Source: CAYMFD01 sp964389475 (GTDB lineage Bacteria > Bacteroidota > Bacteroidia > Chitinophagales > Saprospiraceae). Taken from it: a stretch of DNA of 60,596 bases. Below the pieces are notes generated by a model. It worked only from the letters and a program-made list of their open reading frames with translations, did not search any database and was not told the origin of the DNA. The DNA is taken from positions 1 to 60,596 of the forward strand of contig CAYMFD010000010.1 in assembly GCA_964389475.1 (NCBI GenBank), given 5' to 3'. The translations under genes were made by a program, and so were the position numbers. Below are positions 53,079 through 60,596 of the stretch, in pieces; within the stretch, counting starts at the first letter, position 1, and each line of letters starts with the position of its first letter.

Positions 53079-56000
53079 ATGCAGGCAGTAGCACCCTACT
53101 CTCCTACTCATAAGATACGTATCGTCACAGCAGCATCTCTATTTGATGGGCATGACGCCGCCATTAATATCATGCGCCGGATCATGCAACGATCTGGAGC
53201 AGAGATTATACATCTCGGGCATAACCGATCTGCCAAGGAGATCGTAGATACAGCCATACAAGAGGATGTCCAAGGTATCGCCATTACGAGTTACCAAGGT
53301 GGTCACAATGAGTTCTTCAAGTATATCCATGACCTCCTCCACGAGCGAGGTTGCGGGCATATCAAAATATTCGGCGGTGGTGGTGGTACGATCCTACCAG
53401 AGGAGATTACCGATCTAGAAGCTTACGGCATCACGAAGATCTATTCTCCTGACGACGGTCGCTCGATGGGCCTGCAAGGGATGATCAATCACCTGCTCGA
53501 GCATTGTGACTTCCCGGTAGGAGAGCATGTCAATGGTGAGATGGATACCTACACGGGCAAAGAACCTAAGGCTATCGCCAGACTGATATCGGCCATAGAG
53601 AACTACCCAGAACAAAATGCCAATATCATCAAGACCATCACTCCTGCCGCTGCAGCGGCCAAAGTACCTGTCCTAGGTATCACCGGTACAGGTGGAGCAG
53701 GTAAGTCGAGCTTGGTAGATGAGCTAGTACGACGTTTTCTGATGGATGCGCCAGACCATAGTATCGCCATCGTATCGGTTGATCCTAGCAAGCGTAAAAC
53801 GGGTGGAGCCTTACTCGGCGACCGCATACGCATGAATGCCATCAACAATGACCGCGTATACATGCGATCGCTGGCTACACGCCAGAGCAATCTTGCCCTC
53901 AGCAAGCATATACAGGGAGCCGTTGACATACTAAAGGCAGCAGGATTTGACCTCATCATACTAGAGACGTCGGGTATAGGCCAGAGTGACACCGAGATCG
54001 TAGATCACAGTGACGTATCGCTCTATGTGATGACGCCAGAATACGGCGCCGCTACCCAACTGGAGAAGATCGATATGCTGGACTTTGCGGACTTGATCGC
54101 TATCAACAAGTTTGACAAGCGTGGTGCCCAAGATGCCCTGCGAGATGTCAAGAAGCAATACCAGCGCAACCACGATCTATGGCATGAAGACCCTGCAGGC
54201 ATGCCTGTATTTGGGACGATCGCTAGCCAGTTTAACGATCCGGGTATGAATGACCTCTACCTGCACCTGCTCAAGACCGTAAAGGAGCGGACGGATATAG
54301 ACCTGAAGGGCGACCTAGAGCTCGTCACTGGCAATAGTGAAAAGGTCTACATTATCCCTCCCGCACGAGTAAGGTATCTCTCAGAGATATCAGAGACCAT
54401 CCGTCGGTACAACGATACTGCAAAGGCACAGGCCGAGATCGCCAGCAAGCTATATGCGCTAGATAAGACAATGGCGTTGCTAGAAGATGACAGTATCAAA
54501 TCACCACTACAGGCGGCCTATGACGAATTACGCAATGACCTACTAGGTAATAATATCAAGCTGCTTGACGGATGGCAGGAGACATACGAAGCCTACTCAC
54601 AAGACGTATATACCTATCAGGTAAGAGGTCGTGATATCAAAGTAGAGACGACTACACAGTCCCTCAGTCATAGCCGCATCCCAAGAGTAAGCCTACCCAA
54701 GTACAGCGACTGGGGTGACCTACTCCACTGGCAGTTGCAAGAGAATTTGCCTGGACGATTCCCATTCGCGGCGGGAGTATTTCCGTTTAAGCGAAAGGGT
54801 GAGGATCCGACGAGGATGTTTGCCGGAGAAGGCGGACCAGAGCGGACCAATCGCCGCTTTCACTACGTATCGCAAGGACTACCAGCAGCACGACTGTCGA
54901 CGGCCTTTGACTCAGTAACCCTCTATGGCGAAGACCCAGACCACCGTCCCGACATCTATGGTAAGATCGGCAACTCCGGAGTCAGCGTCTGCTGCCTAGA
55001 TGACGCCAAGAAACTCTACAGTGGATTTGACCTCTGTGCCCCGACGACCTCCGTATCGATGACGATCAATGGGCCAGCAGCTACGATCTGCGCTTTCTTT
55101 ATGAATGCGGCCATCGACCAGCAGTGTGAGCGATACATCACCGAGCACGGCCTAGAGGCCAAGGTCGAAGCCAAATTCAAAGAAGTATACGACGACCATG
55201 GCAAGTCCCGTCCTACATATCGTGGCGACCTTCCAAAAGGTAACGATGGTCTCGGACTGATGCTACTCGGTCTCACAGGAGATCAGATCCTAGAGCCAGC
55301 GATCTACAGTGAGCTAAAGGCCAAGGCCCTTAACTCTGTACGTGGTACTGTACAGGCCGACATCCTTAAAGAAGACCAGGCACAGAACACCTGCATCTTC
55401 AGCACGGAGTTTTCGTTGCGACTGATGGGAGACGTACAGCAGTACTTCATCGATCAGATCGTCCGTAACTTCTACTCCGTCTCCATCTCGGGCTACCACA
55501 TCGCCGAAGCTGGCGCCAACCCGATTACGCAATTGGCATTTACCCTCGCGAATGGGTTTACCTTCGTAGAGTACTACCTGAGCCGAGGCATGGACATCAA
55601 TGCCTTTGCACCTAATCTATCATTCTTCTTTAGCAATGGTACTGACCCTGAGTACGCCGTCATCGGCCGAGTCGCTCGTAAGATCTGGGCCAAAGCCATG
55701 CGAGAGAAGTACGACGCCAATGAGCGATCTCAAAAGCTTAAGTACCATATCCAGACGAGTGGTCGATCACTACATGCACAGGAGATTAGCTTCAACGATA
55801 TCCGTACGACGCTGCAGGCGCTATATGCTATCTACGACAACTGCAACAGCCTACATACCAATGCCTACGACGAAGCAATCACGACCCCTACCGAGGAGAG
55901 TGTTCGTCGAGCGATGGCGATCCAGCTCATCATCAACCACGAGCTAGGGCTTGCCAAAAACGAGAATCCTCTACAGGGTGCCTTTATCATCGAGGAGCTG

Positions 56001-56441
56001 ACAGAGCTGGTCGAGGAAGCGGTGTTGGCGGAGTTTGACCGGATCACGGAGCGAGGCGGTGTACTCGGCGCCATGGAGACGATGTATCAGCGTAGCAAGA
56101 TCCAGGAGGAGAGCCTCTACTACGAGACCCTCAAGCACAATGGCGACCTGCCCATCATCGGTGTCAATACCTTCCTCAGCAAAGAAGGCTCACCGACCGT
56201 AAGGCCAGGGGAAGTCATCCGTGCGACTAATGAGGAGAAGGAAGACCAGATCAATACCCTCGTAGAGCTCCACAACCGTACTCCCAAGACGTCAGCCGCT
56301 GCACTCAAGCAATTGCAGACTGTCAGTATGCAAAATGGTAACATCTTCGAGACGCTGATGGAGGCGACTAAGCTTTGTTCACTTGGGCAGATTACCCATG
56401 CGCTGTATGAGGTAGGTGGTAAGTATCGTAGGAATATGTAN
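53079..56441 (+). CDS. icmF: Fused isobutyryl-CoA mutase IcmF (B12 domain, MeaB-like GTPase, mutase)
   Basis: An adenosylcobalamin-dependent acyl-CoA mutase with its G-protein chaperone built in. Domain order: B12-binding domain, residues about 10-140 (SLFDGHDAAINIMRRIM, GGHNEFFKYI, FGGGGGTILPEE); MeaB-like G domain, about 190-420 (GITGTGGAGKSSLVDEL, VDPSKRKTGGALLGDR, INKFDKRG); mutase barrel, about 560-1120 (FPFAAGVFPFKRKGEDPTR, GLPAARLSTAFDSVTLYGED). The FPFKR motif is of the IcmF type rather than methylmalonyl-CoA mutase. The protein ends at GGKYRRNM, the family end; the next codon is TA plus the first N of the gap, so it is read as the stop (1120 residues). The frame continuing through the Ns is an artefact. 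Substrate is presumably isobutyryl- or n-butyryl-CoA. Confidence 0.92.
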
Positions 56442-56540
56442 NNNNNNNNNNNNNNNNNNNNNNNNNNNNNNNNNNNNNNNNNNNNNNNNNNNNNNNNNNN
56501 NNNNNNNNNNNNNNNNNNNNNNNNNNNNNNNNNNNNNNNN
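56441..56540. other. Assembly gap of 100 N
   Basis: A run of exactly 100 Ns is a conventional scaffold gap of unknown true length. It begins in the third base of the probable icmF stop codon, so small genes between icmF and lpxK could be missing. Confidence 0.95.
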
Positions 56541-56747
56541 GGACAATAAAAAGTTCAAGCCAAACAAAAAACTCCAAGGCTCTAGCAGTAAATACGGTAG
56601 CTGACCTGCACTGTATCGGAGACAACCATTGGTTATTATTATTGTCTGCATCTTTGGCATCCTTACCAATATCTCCACATCATCAGACAGTTACTCGCTC
56701 GCATACTACTCTCGCCGATATCATTTATCTATGGTCTAGCCATCGGT

Positions 56748-57743
56748 ATGCGCAATTTCTTCTATGATATCGAGGTCGTAAAGTCGTCGACATTTAGCCT
56801 GCCGATCATCAGTGTCGGCAACCTGAGTGTAGGCGGTGCAGGTAAGACACCGCACATCGAGTATCTCATCCGATCGCTCAAGCCCTACCTCAATGTTGCT
56901 ACCCTGAGTCGTGGCTATAAGCGGCAGACCAAGGGTTTTAGATTTGTAAGGCTTAACGATACGGCGCTGCTAGCTGGTGACGAGCCACTACAGTACAGGC
57001 GCAAGTATCGAGATATAGTCGTAGCAGTGGGTGAGAGCCGTGCGATAGCCATACCGCAGATGCTACAGCAGTATCCTGACACACAGGTCATACTCCTTGA
57101 CGATGCGTATCAACATCGGGCCGTCACACCTAGTCTCAATATCTTGCTGACCAGCTATGAGGCTCCCTTCTATGAGGATCACCTACTACCTGGCGGGCGG
57201 CTAAGGGAGTTCAGAGAAGGCTACAAGCGTGCTGATGTAATCCTTGTCACCAAGTGTCCAGACCAGCTCGATCACGCTGAGCGGACGACTATTATCAATA
57301 AGATCGAACCACTAGAGCACCAGCAGATATTTTTTACTCGATACCTCTATGGACATCCTTACAGTTTCTATGATCCTCGCAGGCGGCTGGCACTCTCCAG
57401 TGATCTAGATGTCATACTCGTCAGCGCTATCGCCAATACGGACTACCTAGTCAACTACCTGTCGCAGTACGTGGAGCAGGTGCATAGCATGGACTACGAA
57501 GACCACAGGATCTTTACAGACCAGGATATAGCCTACATCGATACGGTATACCGACAGAGAAAAAACAAGCGTAAGGTGATCATCACTACCGAGAAAGATG
57601 CTATGCGTCTCGACCTACATCGCGATACGATACGCAATCATAAGTGGCCACTATTCGTCCTGCCTATCCAAGTCGACTTCTTAGAAAACCAAGAAGGATT
57701 CGATACCGCCGTCAAGGAGCATCTACTCAACTTTAAGTCCTAG
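56748..57743 (+). CDS. lpxK: Tetraacyldisaccharide 4'-kinase (lipid A)
   Basis: Phosphorylates the 4' position of the lipid A disaccharide at the inner membrane. P-loop SVGNLSVGGAGKTPHIEYL, then LSRGYKRQTKGF, GDEPLQYRRKY, ILLDDAYQHRAVTPSLNILL and LPGGRLREFREGYKRADVI are all LpxK hallmarks. Reading upstream in frame from the ATG gives RILLSPISFIYGLAIG, which looks like the conserved membrane-anchoring start of LpxK. The frame is open to a TAG at 56598 but has no ATG, GTG or TTG. The annotated ATG therefore probably lacks about 20 N-terminal residues, or a rare start (ATC at 56679/56682) or a base error is involved. Confidence 0.9.
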   Translation: MRNFFYDIEVVKSSTFSLPIISVGNLSVGGAGKTPHIEYLIRSLKPYLNVATLSRGYKRQTKGFRFVRLNDTALLAGDEPLQYRRKYRDIVVAVGESRAIAIPQMLQQYPDTQVILLDDAYQHRAVTPSLNILLTSYEAPFYEDHLLPGGRLREFREGYKRADVILVTKCPDQLDHAERTTIINKIEPLEHQQIFFTRYLYGHPYSFYDPRRRLALSSDLDVILVSAIANTDYLVNYLSQYVEQVHSMDYEDHRIFTDQDIAYIDTVYRQRKNKRKVIITTEKDAMRLDLHRDTIRNHKWPLFVLPIQVDFLENQEGFDTAVKEHLLNFKS

Positions 57744-58672
57744 TCTAGGTCGTACGTGTAGCTAATGAGTAGCTCTATGCCAGGACCGAAGTCTCCGGCA
57801 GCACCACTGGTAGCGATATTAGCTAGTGCACCTATACGCAGCGCTGTATAGCGACCGCCTATATCTGGTATGATCCACCCACCTTGTACGGCGAGGTCAT
57901 TGACCGTAGAGTAGCCTACTCCTGCCCAGAACTTTTCGAGCATCTCGTATCGTACACCTATCAACATATCTACTAGCTCTGGTCTCGTAAGGTTGACTGT
58001 AAAGTAGGGCTCTAGGTAGCTATCATAGCCATAGCGGCGAGTACCTATACCGAAGAAGTACTGCTGCTGTCGCTCAGCTGATGTACCGAGGATCTCAACA
58101 TTACCGCTGACGATCTGCTGCATCGAGAAGCTCACCCACAGTTTGCGGTCCTCGTCGCGTCTACCATTGCGAGTATACATAAACCCTGCAGATACTGTGG
58201 GGTAGATCGTATTCATTGCACCCTCTTGGAGTAGGCGGTCGGTCTGTTGATTAACGATGAGGTCATTAGTACTAAAGGCATACTGACTAGCACTAGCGCT
58301 GAGTCCAATCGCTAGCTGGTCGTAGTCCGCCAGTACCTCCTGTAGCTTGTAGGAGTAGTTGACACGTAGGCCCGTCTTACTGACTGGACCTAACTGATCC
58401 GTGTAGAGCATGGCTCCTACACTCATGTTGTAGTCTATCACTGGATAGGCAAAGGACGCAAAACCTGTAAGTGGAGCCCCGGCAAAACCTAGCCACTGGC
58501 GTCGAGCAAATACGGTAGTCTCCATCTCAGATCCTACAGCTGTAGCAGCCGGATTCCAAAAAGACTGTGCCTCCGGCATATGGCTATTATAGCCGATCTG
58601 CTGGCCCGTAAGTGCAGTAACTACACCAGCCATCAAAAAACACAGAAATATATATCGCAATTGAATAGTCAT
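57740..58672 (-). CDS. PorP/SprF-family type IX secretion outer membrane protein
   Basis: A 310-residue outer membrane beta-barrel with a signal peptide (YIFLCFLMAGVVTALTG). QIGYNSHMPEAQSFWNPAA, RRQWLGFAGAPLTGFASF and the repeated aromatic-alternating strands are family features of PorP/SprF. It lies 28 nt downstream of a gene for a gliding-motility-type sorting domain protein on the same strand. Such pairs are common, with the PorP/SprF partner thought to support secretion or anchoring of the large protein. Its 3' end overlaps that of lpxK by 4 nt. Confidence 0.92.
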   Translation of the reverse strand: MTIQLRYIFLCFLMAGVVTALTGQQIGYNSHMPEAQSFWNPAATAVGSEMETTVFARRQWLGFAGAPLTGFASFAYPVIDYNMSVGAMLYTDQLGPVSKTGLRVNYSYKLQEVLADYDQLAIGLSASASQYAFSTNDLIVNQQTDRLLQEGAMNTIYPTVSAGFMYTRNGRRDEDRKLWVSFSMQQIVSGNVEILGTSAERQQQYFFGIGTRRYGYDSYLEPYFTVNLTRPELVDMLIGVRYEMLEKFWAGVGYSTVNDLAVQGGWIIPDIGGRYTALRIGALANIATSGAAGDFGPGIELLISYTYDLD

Positions 58673-58700
58673 CGCTAAGTGGTTTTAAGTCGTGGTGTGA

Positions 58701-60596
58701 TTAGTCTCGTAATATGGTCAATGCACTCTTGATCGTACGACCATCGAGCTCTAGTATGTAGAAGTAGGTGTCAGCGGGTAGTGGCTCTCCATTGCGAGTA
58801 CCATCCCACAGTGTCCCTATGGTCTGATAGCCGTTGGCCTCAAAGAGTAGTCCACCCCACCTATTGTAAATCTGTAAGGTATTATCTGGAAATGCCTCTA
58901 GGCCTACAAAGCGCAACTCGTCGTTATCTCCATCACCATTAGGTGTAATGAGGTTGATCGCCTGAAATGCTGCGAGTGGGTCATCATTGATGCCGACAGT
59001 CAGCATATCCTCATAGGTACAGCCATTACTATCAGTAATGAATACGGTGTACGTCGTCGGCTCAATAGGTGCCACTGTAGGCGTAGCACTAGTACCGCCC
59101 GTAGTAATGGTCGGGTCATCTACCCACTGGTAGGCTACCCCTCCTGTAGCATTGAGGGTGATGCTCTGGCCTATAACCACTGCCGTATCCATTCCTGCTG
59201 AGACATCGTCTCCTGCCTCGAATATCACCAAGGTCACCATTGCCTCGTCTCCAGCACCGCCACAGTTATCGGTCACCTGCACTGTATACGTTGTCGTCTC
59301 TGTGGGTGTCGCTACCACCGTCGCTCCTGACGTAGTAGACAGTGTACCGCTAGGGTCTGTCCATACATAGTCGAGGCCACCAGTAGCGGTGAGCTCGGCA
59401 CTACCGTCCTCGCATACTCCCATCGGGCCATCTATGGCTGCCATGACGACGGGTCTGAGGGTGACGGTTATCTCATCTGTATTGGTACAGTTAAACTCAT
59501 TGGTTACGGTAAGGGTAATTACCTGTTCTGTGATCTCTGTCACATCATCATTATTAATGACGAGCTCCTGGCCACTAGACCCGTCGGACCACATGATAGT
59601 GCTTCCTGCAGCAGCATTAGCAGATAGGGTCTCTGATTCTCCAGGACAAAGGTCAAGGTCTCCGCCTAGATCCACTACGGGGCTCTGCCTAGCATTGACT
59701 TCTATCGATACCGATGATTCGCAGCCGTCTGCACTTATGGCCACTACTTCGTACATACCCGCCTGATCTAGTGTGAGACTTGTACCGGTGGCTCCTGCTA
59801 TCAACTGTCCATCTCGACTCCATGCAATGGTCGCAGCATCTGTTATAAGTGTTACCTCCTCGCCGATACCGTCACAGATATCGAGTACGGTAGATGATGC
59901 GGTCAGTGAAGGTAGTGAGCTATTAATCACGGTCACGGATGCACTGCCACTACAGCCATTGTCATCTGTTACAACGACTTGATAATCACCAGCTAGGCTG
60001 AGAGATACCGTCTCATCGCCTGAGATAGGCATACCATCACGGGTCCAGTCATATTGCTGTATATCGCCTGTGGTTGCAATCGTTAGGTCTTCGCTAGCGC
60101 CATCGCATAATGTCACTGACGACTCTGCTACGACTGTAGGTAGGTCAAACACAGTAATCTCTACTTGATCTTCAACTATACAACCACTGACAGCCTCCAC
60201 GGTCGCTCTGTAGATACCCGACTCAGATACCTCAAGCATAAAGTCTGTGGCTCCGGCTATATCCTGACCATCTCTAGACCACTGCACATTATCACCAGTA
60301 GTTGACGCCATCAGCATGACGACATCGCCAGCACACACATTCATATCTCCTGAGATCGCAAGTGTAGGACCAGGCTCAAAGGTTACCACAATGGCGTCTG
60401 TACCTTCACAACCGAAGTTGTCTTTGACAAAGAGGTCGTAAGTACCTGCCTGGTCAACTGTGATAGTAGGTGTATTACCTACCTCTACGCCATTGAGCTC
60501 CCAGCGATACTCGGCACCCATGAGCGGCGACTCTAGCAGTACCGTACTACCCTCGCAACCGAGCTTACTAGGCTCAAGGTCTACGATAGGTAGGTC
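58701..60596 (-). CDS. Gliding-motility-type (type B) sorting domain protein, 5' end outside the window
   Basis: At least 631 codons of an open frame that continues past the window edge. It consists of Ig/PKD-like repeats of 75-85 residues with QYDWTRDGMPISG, VQWSRDGQDIAGA and IAWSRDGQLIAGA, in each of which a Cys-containing VTDDNGCSGSASVTV-type strand follows. The C-terminus (VGINDDPLAAFQAINLITPN, GDGDNDELRF, LQIYNRWGGLLFEANGY) is the CHU_C/type B sorting domain. It is a secreted surface protein exported by T9SS, probably an adhesin, and lies upstream of its likely PorP/SprF partner. Confidence 0.9.
   Translation of the reverse strand, partial: DLPIVDLEPSKLGCEGSTVLLESPLMGAEYRWELNGVEVGNTPTITVDQAGTYDLFVKDNFGCEGTDAIVVTFEPGPTLAISGDMNVCAGDVVMLMASTTGDNVQWSRDGQDIAGATDFMLEVSESGIYRATVEAVSGCIVEDQVEITVFDLPTVVAESSVTLCDGASEDLTIATTGDIQQYDWTRDGMPISGDETVSLSLAGDYQVVVTDDNGCSGSASVTVINSSLPSLTASSTVLDICDGIGEEVTLITDAATIAWSRDGQLIAGATGTSLTLDQAGMYEVVAISADGCESSVSIEVNARQSPVVDLGGDLDLCPGESETLSANAAAGSTIMWSDGSSGQELVINNDDVTEITEQVITLTVTNEFNCTNTDEITVTLRPVVMAAIDGPMGVCEDGSAELTATGGLDYVWTDPSGTLSTTSGATVVATPTETTTYTVQVTDNCGGAGDEAMVTLVIFEAGDDVSAGMDTAVVIGQSITLNATGGVAYQWVDDPTITTGGTSATPTVAPIEPTTYTVFITDSNGCTYEDMLTVGINDDPLAAFQAINLITPNGDGDNDELRFVGLEAFPDNTLQIYNRWGGLLFEANGYQTIGTLWDGTRNGEPLPADTYFYILELDGRTIKSALTILRD

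Noticed and set aside
53079..56549. icmF frame continuing through the N-run to 56549
   Set aside because: The codon after RRNM is TA plus N, the family ends at this point, and translation of Ns is meaningless. The stop is placed at 56439-56441.

Overview
The window looks like a chromosomal segment of a Bacteroidota bacterium, most likely a marine Saprospiria or Lewinella-like lineage (an inference from gene content; no 16S gene is present). Supporting evidence: several type IX secretion (T9SS) and gliding-type C-terminal sorting domains, a gingipain-fold PorU-like protease, a PorP/SprF protein, an atpBEFHAG cluster without atpDC, an mreBCD-PBP2 cluster, and promoters of the Bacteroidota form TTG-N17/23-TAnnTTTG at several genes. 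A 100-base run of N (56441-56540) marks a scaffold gap.

Layout. 1-5.1 kb: purH and recQ. 5.4-16.2 kb: a surface block with a large PorU-like C25 protease followed 1 nt later by an ABC polysaccharide exporter (Wzm/Wzt type) and four glycosyltransferases on both strands. 16.2-19.5 kb: an orphan LytS-type histidine kinase, a small conserved ORF and a FemAB-like acyltransferase candidate. 20.0-25.8 kb: a 1927-residue secreted repeat adhesin with a T9SS tail. 26.0-26.7 kb: a HicAB module whose toxin reading frame has a stop at codon 3. 26.8-31.1 kb: the rod-shape operon mreB-mreC-mreD-mrdA (minus strand). 31.3-34.8 kb: meaB, an M23 peptidase and a DUF2461 protein. 34.9-37.8 kb: a lipoprotein, a RelE/ParE-type toxin-antitoxin pair, tRNA-Gln(TTG) and an M28 peptidase. 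38.0-42.0 kb: the aromatic amino acid operon pheA-aminotransferase-tyrA-DAHP synthase/chorismate mutase, preceded by a leader-peptide attenuator. 42.1-44.1 kb: a TM2 protein, an unknown secreted protein and a hairpin-rich repeat island. 44.1-49.9 kb: ATP synthase genes with a four-helix-bundle gene inserted between atpA and atpG. 50-52.3 kb: a T9SS cargo gene interrupted by an in-frame stop and flanked by a 95-bp direct repeat. 52.3-57.7 kb: a second RelE/ParE-type module, the fused B12 mutase icmF and lpxK. 57.7-60.6 kb: PorP/SprF and the C-terminal part of a gliding-motility-type protein that runs off the window.

The most notable find is the control region at 37972-38138. A consensus promoter is followed by an 11-codon ORF encoding MAYYYFWNYSR (four Tyr, one Phe, one Trp). 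Next come a small hairpin over its stop codon, a possible antiterminator strand and a perfect 14-bp terminator hairpin with a T-run ending 9 nt before pheA. This is the architecture of ribosome-mediated attenuation, apparently sensing all three aromatic amino acids. Other points worth a second look are the 24-histidine periplasmic tail on ATP synthase subunit a, the four-helix insertion bounded by a 10-bp inverted repeat, an operator-like palindrome over the hicAB promoter, and two intergenic repeat families.

All functional calls come from reading motifs and context by eye; no database search was run.
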